Assembly: GCF_027409185.1 (NCBI RefSeq) | Contig: NC_084462.1 | Coordinates: 22,915,577 to 22,979,576 of the forward strand | DNA from: Cynocephalus volans | Taxonomy: Eukaryota; Chordata; Mammalia; Dermoptera; Cynocephalidae | Reading direction: 5' to 3' | Length of the DNA stretch: 64,000 nt | Shown here: positions 11,562-22,665 of the stretch, piece after piece | Numbering within the stretch: the stretch's first letter is position 1 | How the letters are laid out: each line of letters begins with the position of its first letter | Notes under the pieces: generated by a model | What the model saw: the letters and a program-made list of their open reading frames with translations, nothing else | Databases searched by the model: none | What the model was told of the DNA's origin: nothing | Program-made: the position numbers and the translations under genes

Positions 11562-11732
11562 GGGCCGGCCCGTGGCTCCCTTGGGAGAGGGTGGTGCTGA
11601 TAACACCAAGGCCACAGGTTCGGATCCCTATATAGGAATGGCCGGTTAGCTCACTTGGGGGAGCCTCGTGCTGACAACTCCAAGTCAAGGGTTAAGATCC
11701 CCTTACCAGTCATCTTTAAAAAAAAAAAAAAG
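11562..11732 (+). mobile_element. tRNA-Ile-like SINE dimer
   Basis: First unit GGGCCGGCCCGTGGCTC to CGGATCCCTATATAGG, second unit ATGGCCGGTTAGCTCACTTG to CCCTTACCAGTCATC, then an A run. The flanking duplication AAATCAATATCCT is present on both sides. Confidence 0.93.
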
Positions 11733-12236
11733 AAATCAATATCCTCATTTGATGGATGAAAAGTGAAGCTCAATGAGATGAAGTGACTTACAGAGTGGAG
11801 CTGGAAACCCTTGCTCTTCCTCTCTGGCTCATGGACCTCTTCCTAGCTGCTGGCTCCAGGAATCATTCCACAGATGACAGTATAGGATCTGGGATGGTGA
11901 CAAATACATTTTACAAAGTAAACACTCTCTGCCCCACTGTCTTCTCCAAACTCCTTTCGCTGTATCTCCTAACAGTCGGGAGCTGGGGGGTTCGTTACCT
12001 GAGGTCCCTAACTCCATGCAAGTCACCTGGATGTTGGCAATCCCTGGGCACTGCTCCCCTCCTGGGTTCACTTAATGCACAGCTGGTATTGTGGTTCGCT
12101 GTGCTCCCTGTTCCAGCTCAGTTGACCAAGCCGCCATATCTATCGGGCTCTCTAGGAGCAGTGCCCTGGGAGACCTAGGATCTGACTGGGAGACCAGTTC
12201 TTCATCCCATATTTCTTCCGTTCCCTTCTCACTCAG

Positions 12237-12364
12237 CTGAAAATAGTGAACTGAGCTGGGAATATGAAGAATCCCGGAGCCAGCTCATCAAATCCTTACA
12301 GATAAAGACATCTCTAACACCGCAAGTGGATGATTACAAGAGGCAGCTGGATCAAGAGTCGAAG
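12237..12364 (+). pseudogene. MYH16 rod exon k (128 nt)
   Basis: Acceptor tcactcag|CTGAAAAT, donor TCGAAG|gtttgt. The split codon gives A, then ENSELSWEYEESRSQLIKSL to DDYKRQLDQESK, matching ENGELARQLEEKEALISQL...EDLKRQLEEEGK. The frame is intact. Confidence 0.92.
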
Positions 12365-12698
12365 GTTTGTTTGGGGGAAGGGTGGGTGGTAACACAGTTG
12401 CCTCCATAAAGAAAGTTATAGGTTGTAAAGATATAGAAGGAACATGAAAAATATTTGATACAATACCAAGTAAAAGGTTAACTACAAAACTATAGCACGT
12501 GATGTGTGTGACTAAATGAAATTACATATCCTTATGGACAATAATTGGATGAAAAGAAGGAAAATAAAACCCTAATGGTTAGGATTGTAGAATCATGTGT
12601 CTTTCCCCCGCCCTTTACTTGCCATCACTGTTGATCCAATGTTATGGTCCCAGGGGCTGTAGAAAGACCCAGTGGGCCCGACAGGCTTGTCCCCACAG

Positions 12699-12894
12699 TC
12701 TCACAGTGCAGCCTTGGCGAGTCTCACCAATGCCTGCATGACTTAGACCTGCTGAAAGAGCAGCTCGAGGAAGAGCAGGGAGGCAAGATGGAGCTGCAGT
12801 GCCTCATATCTAAACTCAACACTGAGATGACTACCTGGAGGACCAAGTATGAGACCGATGCCATCCAGAGGACCGAGGTGCTGGAGGAGACCAA
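12699..12894 (+). pseudogene. MYH16 rod exon l (1-nt deletion)
   Basis: Acceptor ccccacag|TCTCAC. Reads [12 protein letters not shown], then a one-base loss at about 12734-12736, then [20 protein letters not shown] to [20 protein letters not shown] with donor AA|gtgagc. The [14 protein letters not shown] block is the best-known sarcomeric rod signature. Length 196 is one less than expected, agreeing with the deletion. Confidence 0.93.
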
Positions 12895-13924
12895 GTGAGC
12901 ATCATCCTTGTACTGGGAGAGCTGGGCCAGCTGGGCAGGTAGGCACTGGCGGGGGGGGGGGGCTCTCACCACCACATCAGTCACTGCTGAGGCCAGGGCC
13001 AAGCCCAGGAGAAGAAAGCTCACAGGTTCCCTTAAGACGAGAACAGAGTGTCTGGGCAAAGAGTCCACTTTGTGCCCTCAGCAGAATCTTCACTGCACGC
13101 ACCACCAACCCTCAGAGTCCCACCCCTTAAGAGCTGTCTACTTATGTCCTCCACCTTGGTCCACTCAAGGTCACCTGCGAGTCGCCAGGGTTCCAGTTCT
13201 AGGCAGGGCTTCTCCAACTCTGAAGTGCTCAAGAAACATCTGCAGGCCTTGCTGGAATGCAGGTTCCCCTTCAATGGGCCTGGGATGATACTGAGAGGAC
13301 ATGACCCACACTCAGTGGCAAAGGTCTCCAGTCTGCCAGCTTACCAGCTTTGTGGCAAATACCCTCAGCTCCTTTGAGCTTTCCCTCTCATTCGCTAGCA
13401 GCAACCCTGCTTGATGGGCCTAAGGAAATAAGGGTGGACGTCTGGATGTGGCTCTGAGCCACTCTCTGGCATAAGAAGAGGCTGACCCAGGCGTCTGTGG
13501 GCCCATGCACCCAGGGAAGCCCTATGTGTGAGCCACTCTGGGCCAGGCAGGGGCGGGGACCCCAGCCTGCTTACTGGTCCCTTCTATCCACTGGAATTTC
13601 TGCTGATACAAGAGCAATAATGCATAGTATCTTCCAGGGGACACAACGCTTTCACCTAAAGCTCTTTCTTACATTGATCCTAAATCTGCCTTCCTGTAAT
13701 CTCCACCTCCTGCCCTCCAGCCCTTTTCTATTGAGAGCGGCTAGGAGCTGCCTGGTCCCATCACAAGGCTCCCATCCCCGGGCAAACCCTAAATCTCAGT
13801 CCCTAACCTCATCTCTACCTTCTACTCCAGCAACACCCAGGGCCCCCACCCTCCACTCCTTCAGGCCTTTGCTCCTGCGTCACCTTCTCAGAGAGCCTCC
13901 CCTGAGCCCTCATTTAAGACTCAG

Positions 13925-14078
13925 TCACCCCCTGCTACACTGTACTGTCTGTCCCCTTCCCTGCTTTGATAAGGGCAGGGATCTTTGCTTTATTCATTGC
14001 TGTATCCCTGATGTCTAGAACAATACTTGGCACAAAGTAGAAATGATAAATATTTGTTGAATGAATGAATGAGTGAAC
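13925..14078 (+). mobile_element. L2 3' end relic
   Basis: Contains TTTGATAAGGGCAGGGATC, TTCATTGCTGTATCCCTGAT and TTGTTGAATGAATGAATGAG in order, typical of the 3' end of L2. Confidence 0.75.
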
Positions 14079-14250
14079 GGACAGCAGTTGCTCTCCTCTA
14101 AACTCTCTCCCTTTTGTCTGCATCTTTTCTGACATTGATATCAGAGCTCAGTGCCACACACTCCACCCCCTGCCCTGACCTAAGCAATGTGGAGGCCATG
14201 CCTGCATGCTCCCGTTTTTCCTTAACGGCCCCTCTGGCCCTCCCTCACAG

Positions 14251-14382
14251 GAGGAAGCTGGCTGTCAGGCTCCAGGAAGCAGAAGAGGTGCCAAAGCTGC
14301 CCAGGCCTGGGCCACCTCCCTCGAGAAAAACAAACAGAGACTCCAAGCAGAAGTCAAGGATCTCACCATCGACTTAGAGAAG
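14251..14382 (+). pseudogene. MYH16 rod exon m (1-nt deletion)
   Basis: Acceptor ccctcacag, donor AAG|gtcagg. Reads K-RKLAVRLQEAEEVP, then shifts by one base near 14300, then AAQAWATSLEKNKQRLQAEV to TIDLEK, matching [20 protein letters not shown]...LMVDVERS. Length 132 is one short of the 133 expected for phases 2 to 0. Confidence 0.92.
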
Positions 14383-15430
14383 GTCAGGGGGCCGAATGCT
14401 CAAAGACTGCCTATTTCCCAGGGCAGAGAGCCCACAGCAGAGTTGGGGAGAAACTGTCATGTGTCTGGAGCTATCAGGAAGAAACCTGTGGCCCCAGAGG
14501 GTGTAGCACAGGGTTTGTCTTCAGGAGCTCACTGGACGTGGGCTCCTGCTTGAGCATGTGTGTATGAGACCTTAACACTCAACAAGCCACTATTTAAACA
14601 GGTCCATCGACAAGGGTAAAAATTGCTTCCAGGAAGTTACCCAACGCATCTTCCCTATTCTCCTCTCTCTTACACAAACCATCTGTGTGGCTAAATATTT
14701 ACATGCATGCCTAGTTCATACTGATTTGCCAGTCTCTAGCAGGATTAAATATTTTCACTGGCACACACCTCCCTGGTCTTGGTCTAGAAAGGACCATGAT
14801 TCATGCTGGCTGTGAGGGATCATGCACTGCTGATTTGAAGACCATGGCCACATCCAGTGGCCACGTAGGCAGGAGTTCATATCCATGCGAGAGGCTTCAA
14901 AAAAAAAAAAGTCCTGAAACCCAAAAAATTTTGCTCCTCCCAAAATAATAAATTAAGCAAAACTTTACAAAATCTGATATTGCACAACGGCAAATACACA
15001 ATTGCTAGGAGTTGTGAGAAAGATCAAAGGTCTATGGAAAAATAAAGTCTAAGAATAATCAGTTTTGAGTTGGATAATGAAGTATAATGTACATTACTAT
15101 GTTATAGAAAACAGGTTATGGGGCGTTATATCAAATGTTACAAACCCAGGAAGGCCGTTGTGGCCCAAACTTCTCATTTTATGTCCAAAAAAATTCTAGC
15201 CTGGGAAAATAAGGTGGATTGTCCAAGGTCACGCATCTATCAGTAGGAGTTTTAGAACTGAAATACAGCTCTTTGCACACTCCCTGTCTGTGCTTATTAT
15301 ACCCCAATTTCCAAGAAGTCTGTGGTCACCAGAGATACTGCGGAACAGGAAGGGAGGCTGGTGGGAGGCAAAAGGAAGGGAAAGGCGCAGGAAAGCCAGA
15401 CCTCCTGAGGCCATTACCACCTTACCCCAG

Positions 15431-15639
15431 GCCAATGCTGCAGCTGCTGCTCTGGAGAACAAGCGGCGGGTCTTTGACAAGATGCTGGCAAAGTGGCAGC
15501 AGAAGTGTGAGGAGCTGCAGGTGGAGGTGGACAGCTCACAGAAGGAGTGCCGCGTATACATGACAGAGAGCTTCAAGATCAAGACTGCTCGTGAAGAGTC
15601 CCTGGAGCACCTTGTCCCTGGAGAACAAGACACTGCAGG
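15431..15639 (+). pseudogene. MYH16 rod exon n (8-nt deletion)
   Basis: Acceptor taccccag|GCCAAT. Reads ANAAAAALENKRRVFDKMLA to TAREESLEHL, then the final LENKTLQ segment is out of frame. Against EESLEHLETFKRENKNLQ, eight bases are missing near 15613. The donor is G|gtgagt. Confidence 0.92.
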
Positions 15640-15814
15640 GTGAGTTTCAGGGCAGGCAGGTGGGGTGGGCCTGCAGGGACAGGGACACAGCAAGAGCCCC
15701 CCTTCCTCCCACACACATCATTGGTTTGAGCGCCTGGCACATCGTAGGTGCTCGATAACAGTTTATTGATTGGCTAGCAAGCATTTTGTAGAGGTACTTG
15801 GGCACTTGGCAGTG

Positions 15815-15930
15815 TAACTTTAGGTGAGTTCCTTAAGCTTTCTGTGCCTCAGTTTCCTCATCTATAAAATGAGAAAATACTACTATCTTCCTTGTGAAGT
15901 TGCGACAATGAAATAAGATAAAACGTGATG
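15815..15930 (+). mobile_element. MIR relic
   Basis: GAGTTCCTTAAGCTTTC, TGTGCCTCAGTTTCCTCATC and TATAAAATGAGAAAATACTA occur in MIR order. Degraded and sense. Confidence 0.75.
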
Positions 15931-17575
15931 TCTTCACTTAGTAGAGTATTTATATACATACAAATAGATCATATGTAAATATAATAATATATGTACATAT
16001 GCATATGTCTTCAATACAGGACTCACAGGCTGGAATTTCATTCTGTTGGATATTGCTTGAAAAATGTTGGTTACCTGTTGAAGATCATTTTGCCTTAGAG
16101 ATTTGACTGCATTATTTATTTTTGCGGTAGGCACAGATTTCTAACCACAAATTCAGTTGTGCAAGAGATGTTACTTTTTTTATTTTGAAGAACTGTTCTT
16201 GGGGCCTCATCTGCTGAGCAGCAGAAATGAAATCTCAGTCAATGCAGGGTTTTCTCAGTCAATTCCAGTTCCCCCACCCTGCTTTCTCCCTAGAGTGTAT
16301 CTTAGTCGCAGGGTGGCTGATGTACAGTTGCTGCAAAGGAGGGTAAAGGTGGAAGGTCCTGACAGTCCCCAAACCTGCCCATGGTCTTATGAATCCCTTA
16401 CAGGGAGTTGTCTGCTTAGAGGAGACAATCTGGAGCGTCAAGTGTTTGAGGTGTGAGGGCTCCACTTCATTTCAAAAGTGAAGGACTTGAGCATAAAGTA
16501 AATACATGAGTTAAAGATTAGAGAGGAACAGCTGAACCAAATAAAGTTTGCTGGACTAGGAGAGGAAGGAAAATAGGAGGGGGACAATGATCAGGCACTG
16601 GTGAGGGTCCCCGCCAGCTCCCAGTGCAGATGAGAAAAGTCCCAAGCAACTTGGGGTTAAGAGCAGAGAAATATGTACCTCACCTGGAACGTGATGCCCA
16701 GGTGGGAGCAAATCTTGTAAAGTAGCCCCAGCATGGTGGGAGCCATGGAGGAGAATGGCTGACCAGCCTGACTGGGCTTAGAGGGTACAAGGCAGCATCA
16801 CAGTGTTCCTCATAGTCCCAGAGTAGTGCAATAGACAATGTTCCAGAAACAGCCACCACATCCGGGGATAGATGACACAGGCTATGTGAGATGTGGGTGT
16901 GCCAATAATGCCAGCACAGGTGAACAGCAACAACTGAGACCTAGATGATGTCCTGCAACCTCCTCCAAAAGCCACCTAGAACTTAGAAGCCAAGGCAGGA
17001 AAGCCCTGGATTAAATGAGGTTTCTCTGAACTCAAGAAGACTTGGTTTAGAAATTAAGTTTGGACATGAATGAATCAAAACAGTTTTTATTTCTTGGACA
17101 TCTCTGGTTGTGGGCTGAGATTTGTACCTGCTGTAAGGTGCAGCGTGTTACCAGGAGTTCCTCTGGGTGGACAACTGAGGGGTCTCAAACTGAAGAAGGA
17201 GATCAGAGAGGCTCTAATTCTCCCCGATGGTGTTCTTGTGCAGATGAACTATGGGGAGGACTCTCTGAGAAAGGAAGGACTAACAGGACTTGGCAATCCT
17301 GGGCACTGGTCGCAAAGCTGCTCTGTGCTTCCTCACTCTTCTTTGGGCCTCAGCCCCGCTTCTATAAAAAGGGGGGCTTGAATCCGATGTTCTCCAGTGT
17401 CCAGGCCCTGATATTCCATGAGTCTACGATGTGGGGTAAATTGCTTCCCTTTTGACCAGTGAGGCTAAGAGTGCCTGCTTCTTGCCCTGGCAGAGGAATG
17501 ACTGTGCCACATGCCATGACCCTGGGATGCTGGTGGTCCTTGTGAGCCTTATTGACGTTAATATTCCTTTCTCAG
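15931..17575. other. MYH16 intron, no gene seen
   Basis: Unique-looking intronic sequence with an AT-rich patch at about 15950-16010. Short open frames here have no recognisable domain, and no exon-like homology to the myosin rod is left between the flanking exons. Confidence 0.6.
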
Positions 17576-17713
17576 AGGAGATAATGGATCTCATTGATCA
17601 GCTATGTGAGGGAGGATGGAGTGTGCAAGAGCTACAGAAGTTGAAGAAAAAAATTGGAGATTGAGAAGGAAGAACTCCAGGTGGCCCTAGAAGAAGCTGA
17701 GTCTTCCCTGGAG
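17576..17713 (+). pseudogene. MYH16 rod exon o (+1 in an A run)
   Basis: Acceptor tttctcag|AGGAGATA, donor GAG|gtaacc. Reads EEIMDLIDQLCEGGWSVQEL, then QKLKKK, and an extra A in the A7 run near 17645-17652 throws the frame to TGA. One base back it continues LEIEKEELQVALEEAESSLE, matching [20 protein letters not shown]. Confidence 0.93.
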
Positions 17714-17806
17714 GTAACCATGTGGCTGTCACCTTGGGGGCTAGAGCCTTGGCCAGGTACTGCATACCTTCTTGGCCAGAAAGACTGATATTTATATTCC
17801 TGGTAG

Positions 17807-17910
17807 GTTGAAGAGAGCAAGGTGATTCAAATTCAGTTGGAACTGGCTCAGGTTAAAGCTGACATCAACTGGAGAATCCATGAAAAAGAAGAGGAATCTG
17901 AAGCTACTAG
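17807..17910 (+). pseudogene. MYH16 rod exon p (donor lost)
   Basis: Acceptor ctggtag|GTTGAA. Reads VEESKVIQIQLELAQVKADI to EKEEESEAT plus AG. The intron starts TTATGG instead of GTATGG, a +1 G to T change. Phase and the matching G at the next exon (AG|G = Arg) show that 17910 is the true end. Confidence 0.92.
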
Positions 17911-17954
17911 TTATGGAGCTGACAGAATGGGAGGCTGACTTTTTAGGCAGTATA

Positions 17955-18095
17955 ATGGAGTAGACTCTGGAAACCTGGGTCTCTGCTACCTACTACCTAC
18001 TAGCTACTAGTCACATAACCTTGGCAATTTAGGTGAACCTCTCTGAACCTCAGTTTTCTCATCTGTTAATGGGAATCATGACAGTACCTTACACT
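17955..18095 (+). mobile_element. MIR relic
   Basis: GACTCTGGAAACCTGGGT, CATAACCTTGGCAATTTAGG and CCTCAGTTTTCTCATCTGTT are the MIR core words in order. Confidence 0.75.
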
Positions 18096-18139
18096 GATGT
18101 GGCCCTCTCTAGTTTCCAAACATCTTAGAATATAGTATT

Positions 18140-19175
18140 TTAGCCACGATGGCTAATGATGCTGAGCATCTTTTATATGCCTACTGGTCATTTGTATATT
18201 TTCCTTGGAGAAATGTCTCTTCTTTGCCCATTTAAAAAATTGGGTTATTTGTCTTTTTATTGTTGAGTTGTAAGAGTTCTCTATATATTCTGGATACTAG
18301 ACTCTTATCAGATATATGATATATAAATATTTTCTCCCATTCTGTGTGTTACCATTTCACTTCCTTGAAGGTGTCCTTTGAATCGCAAATTTTTAATTTT
18401 GAAACAGTCCAATTTATCTTTTTTTTCTTTGCTCACTTATGCTTTAGAGGTCATATCTGAAGACCCATTGCCTAATCCAGTCAAAAAGATTTATGCCTAT
18501 ATTTCCTCCTTTTAGTTTTAGCTCTTACATTTAGGCCTTTGATCCAGTTTGAGTTAATTTTTGTGTATGGTGTGAAGTAGGAGTCCAACTTCACTCTTTT
18601 GCATGTGGATATCCAATTATCCAAGCAACATTTTTTGAAGACTTCTCTCCCCATTGAATGGTCTTGGTATCAACGTTGAACATGAATTGACTATAAATGT
18701 GAGGGCTCATTTCTGGATGTTCAATTCTATTCCACTGATGTACATGTCTATCTTTATGCAAGGGCCATACTATCTTAATTACTGTAGCTTTGTAATAAGC
18801 TTTGAAATTTAGACATGTGAGTCTTACAACTTTGTTCTTTTTCAAGATTGTTTTGATTATTCTGGTTCCCTTGAATTTCCATTTAAATTTTAGGATCAGT
18901 CTGTGAATTTCTGCAAAGAAGCAGCTGGGATTTTGATAGGGATTATGTTGAATCTGTAGCTCCATTTGGGCATTATTGCCACCTTAACAGAAGACTTAAT
19001 AATAAGTCTTAATATATAATAATATATGATAATATATTATTATATGAATAATAACAATATATAATAATAAGACTTAATATTAAGTCTTCTGATCGATGAA
19101 CATGTATGTTTTTCCATTTATTTAGAACTTTTAAAATTTTCTTCAACAATGTTTTGTAATTTTTGCTTATACTTA
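18140..19175 (-). mobile_element. L1 fragment, antisense (ORF2 C-terminal part)
   Basis: Minus-strand translation at 18591-18965 contains LILKFKWKFKGTRIIKTILK, LNFKAYYKATVIKIVW, RHVHQWNRIE and NPY..IHPEMSPHIYSQ-like words, the recognisable C-terminal region of L1 ORF2. It is interrupted, 5'-truncated and old. An AT-rich palindrome of about 100 bp lies within it. It forms most of the enlarged intron between exons p and q. Confidence 0.88.
18991..19090. repeat. AT-rich imperfect palindrome inside the L1
   Basis: AAGACTTAATAATAAGTCTT at 18991 is mirrored by AAGACTTAATATTAAGTCTT ending at 19088, with complementary ATATAATAATATAT-type tracts inside. Both ends are themselves near-palindromes. The L1 sequence resumes on both sides, so the block was added within the element. 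Confidence 0.8.
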
Positions 19176-19941
19176 TTATGTAAGTGAAAGTGAAGAACTA
19201 TTTCATTCACTTTTGAGAATGTCATAATACCCCCTCCCATATCTGGAAATTGAATACATCTTAAGGTGCTGCATATCAAGCAAGGTGCCTACCTGTGGGG
19301 CTTTCAAGAGTAGAACTGAAGTGAATACAATGTGGGGCTGGGGATTTCTGAAAGGGTGGGAGACAGGATCTTTATATCCTAACCATATATTTCCCTCAAT
19401 TCAACAAATGTTTATGGAACACCTCAATTACCTCCTCTGGTCTCTTTCTGTAAAAGGAGATCAATACAGCTTATATAAGGGTTTTATGGAAACATTTACA
19501 GTGTTGATTACAATATAATTATTATATATTAAATACAACCAATTAATGACTATTGTTTTGAAGAGAAAGATGAACTTGACTTGTATGGTCAAAGCTCACA
19601 GTTTCTAATGGAAAAACCAGGGACTTTGGCATCTCGATTTGAATCGTGACTCCATTATGGGCTAAAAGGGTGAACTTTGGCATGTTTTTTAGGATCTCTG
19701 AGCCCCAGTTTCCTTGCAGGGCTGTTTTACATGTTACATGTAAACATTCAGTAAATATGACCTTCCTTTCCTTTCCCCAAAGAATGATACTCCCCCACTT
19801 AAATGCTTTAAAAGTTCGTTTAATTTCACAACATGGTGGCCATACCCACACTGATTCTCAGAGACCCCTTACCTAGGGAGGGTTAGCACAGACTGAACAG
19901 CATGCCCAATATGTCAAGGTCTTCTCTGTTTGGACTTATAG

Positions 19942-20134
19942 GAAGAACCACTAGCAGGCAATCAAGTCCTTGCAGGCCAGCCTGGAGGCAGAGGCCAAGG
20001 GCCAGGCATAGGCACTTCGGCTCAAGAAAAAGATGGAGACAGACCTGAATGAGTTGGAAATTCAGCTGAACCATGCCAGCAAGAACAACAGAGAACTTGT
20101 GAAGACACTGAAAAGGCTGCAGCAGCAAATCAAG
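19942..20134 (+). pseudogene. MYH16 rod exon q (two TAG stops)
   Basis: Acceptor acttatag, donor AAG|gtagca. Reads R-KNH, TAG at 19952, QAIKSLQASLEAEAKGQA, TAG at 20009, [20 protein letters not shown] to [11 protein letters not shown]. Homologous to RNHLRVVDSLQTSLDAE...KKKMEGDLNEMEIQLSQAN. CAG to TAG and GAG to TAG are the simplest origins. Length 193 is as expected. Confidence 0.94.
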
Positions 20135-20914
20135 GTAGCAATCTGGGAGGAAGGGAAACTCATCACATAGAAAGCCACCATCAGTAGAGCCTGTGGGCTT
20201 ACAGGGAACTGACTTCATGCATGTCTTCAGCAAGGATAAAGGCATGAGAGTGAGAATGTGGGGAGGCTGGCAGTTGAGGGAGCAGAAGACTTGGGGACCA
20301 TATAAACAAGAGGACCCAACCAACAATGTCCACATCCTGGACAACTAGAAAGAGGGAAGAATGGAGGGAAACAGGAAGTTGGGCCTGTCTTGACTTTTAA
20401 AATCATTTTTGACTTATTATAAACTATTTCAGACATAGAAAAATAAAGAACATAACAAACATCTACATACCCACCACTTGCCTTAAGAAATGAACACGAA
20501 TAGAGTTGAAGTCCTCTTTATCACCCTTCATCATATGGCTGGTCTTTAAAGGATCCACATATTCAACACTTGTTAATGGGGACCTGCTCTATACAGACAC
20601 TATTTTAGGTGCTATGGGTACAAGGGTGAATAAAACAGACAAACATCCCTGCAGGTAGACAATAAGCAACAAATAAATAAAACTGCAGTATTAAAAATGG
20701 TGATAAGTACTATGGAGAAATGAGAGGGCAGAGGAAGGGTGCTGGGAATTACCTGGTGAGGGTGTAATTGTCAAAGGCCATCAGGGAAGGCCTCCTTGAG
20801 AAGGCCTTGCTAGGAACACCAGGGACTCTGCCATTGGGAAAGTCTTAACCTCGTGTTGACCTCCCAGTAACAAGTCATCTGGACACCAGGGCCCTGGCCC
20901 AGCTAGGCCTTGAC

Positions 20915-21100
20915 TGTGAACTCCCCAAGGGCAGGTCTGTTCCCTGCTCTCTTCCTCTGTGACCTCCACCTCCCACCTCTGCCCCAGCTTCCTACTGTGA
21001 CCTTCATGGATTGGACTCAGTGTGAAACTGGGGCAGGGGTGGGAGGTGGAAGTCACAGAGGAAGAGAGCAGGGCACAGACCTGCCCTTGGGGAGTTCACA
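20915..21100. repeat. 73-bp inverted repeat with a 40-bp loop
   Basis: The left arm 20915-20987 starts TGTGAACTCCCCAAGGGCAG. The right arm 21028-21100 ends with its complement, CTGCCCTTGGGGAGTTCACA. I count 70 matches in 73, and one mismatch would be a G-U pair in RNA. It sits in the intron just before exon r. The left arm resembles the start of an L2-type tail, so an inverted duplication of a relic is one explanation. Confidence 0.9.
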
Positions 21101-21177
21101 GGCCCTGAGGCCTGGTCAGCCCCAGGTTGAACCAGAGCCCAGTGTATGGGCTCAGACCAGGTCCATATGCCCTCCAG

Positions 21178-21381
21178 GACCTGCAGGTCCAGATGGATGA
21201 GGATGCCCGGCAGCACAAAGAGATGAGGGAGCAGTACAACCTGCGGGAGTGGTGCCTGAGCCTGCTGCAGACAGAGCTGGAGGAGGTACGCTTGAGCCTG
21301 CAGGGCAGTGAGCACTTCCACAAGCTGCTGGAGCAGGAGGTGGTGGAGATCACCGAGTAGCACAATGAGGTCAACATCCAG
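21178..21381 (+). pseudogene. MYH16 rod exon r (TAG)
   Basis: Acceptor ccctccag|GACCTG, donor CAG|gtagga. Reads DLQVQMDEDARQHKEMREQY, LLQTELEEVRLSLQGSEHFH, KLLEQEVVEITE, TAG at 21358, HNEVNIQ. Homologous to DTQLQLDDAVRAND...LAEQELIETSERVQLLHSQ. Length 204 equals the family exon as I recall it. Confidence 0.93.
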
Positions 21382-21576
21382 GTAGGAGAGCAGCTCCTGG
21401 GTTGGTGCCACTTTAGCTCACACTTGGGCCAAGGTGGGGGTAGTGCTGGGGAGACAGCGTCCAAACCATGTAAGTACCCCTCAAAACTCAGAGGCTGGCA
21501 GTGCCTCCGACTCAGCAAATCCTCAAAACTCACCTGTAGAGCTTTTTAAAAAAATTGTGGTAAAAAATAAATCCAT

Positions 21577-21758
21577 GGGCCGACCCTGTGGCTCACTCGA
21601 GAGAATGTGGCACTGGGAGCGCAGCGGCACTGGGAGCGCCAAGGCCATGGGTTTGGATCCTATATAGGGATGGCCTGTGCGCTCACTGGCTGAGCGCGGT
21701 GCAGGCAACACCAAACCAAGCGTTACGAATCCCTTACTGGTCACACACACAAAAAAAA
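21577..21758 (+). mobile_element. tRNA-Ile-like SINE dimer, CpG-rich variant
   Basis: GGGCCGACCCTGTGGCTCAC start, an extra GGGAGCGCAGCGGCACTGGG segment in the first unit, GGATCCTATATAGGGATGGC linker, second unit with GCGCTCACTGGCTGAGCGC, end CTTACTGGTCACACACAC, then an A run. AAATCCAT flanks both ends. Confidence 0.9.
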
Positions 21759-22539
21759 TCCATAATGTAAAATGTATCATCTTAAACCATTTTCAAGTGT
21801 GTAGTATAGTAATGTTAATTATATGTACATTGTTGTGCAGAACTTTTACAAGGCAGACTCCTGGGCTCTTGCCTAGAGATTTTTGACCCCAGAAATCTGA
21901 ACTTCCAGAAGCTCCCCAGGAGGTGCTGATGATTTAGCCAATTTTGAGGACCACCATTACCCCCAGTGTATCTTAGACCTTTGAACTGGAAGAGATCTAG
22001 AATATTCCATAGTCATTTTACAAATGAAAAACTATGGCCCAGAAAGTTGAGTGGCTTATACACAGACAACATCTGGGACCCCCATTTGCTGCCAATGATG
22101 ATGCTAATATTGCTTACTGCTCACAGCACAGTCCTTTACCAGCATAGCTAAATCCTTACTTATCATCTCCTGTGAATTCATCAAAAGAATAAATGTGCAT
22201 GAGACATATAGGAATAATGACCTTATTTTAGAGGTAAGAATGGGAATGTTGGGGCTTGAACTTGGGCACTCGAACCAGCCCTGAGTTCAGGATTGTTTCA
22301 GAGCTGCCACCCACCCCAGGCCTAAATGATGTTATTCCTGGGCTATTCAAGATACAAGTTCGGCTCTAAAACCCAGAGAGGAATGCAGGGGAGAGACCTG
22401 AACCCACAGAGAGGGCCCAGGGTCATTTTCTGCTGGAGGGTCTGGAAGTGTGTCTGGGAGAGGGTCATTTTCTTTCCTGGGCATGAGAAGGGCCACACAG
22501 ACTCCTGGCTCAAAGCAATGTCTTTGTTTCCTCTGCCAG

Positions 22540-22665
22540 AACCAAAGCCTCCTCATGGTCAAGTGCAAGCTGGAGTCAGATGTCCAGTGCATCTCCAATG
22601 AGCACGAGGAGCTCATCAGTGAGTTCCGCTCAGCTGATGAGAGGGCCAAGAAGTCCATGACAGTT
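22540..22665 (+). pseudogene. MYH16 rod exon s (42 codons)
   Basis: Acceptor ctctgccag|AACCAA, donor GTT|gtaaat. Reads NQSLLMVKCKLESDVQCISN to ERAKKSMTV, matching NTSLINQKKKMDADLSQLQ...EEKAKKAITD. The frame is intact. Confidence 0.93.
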
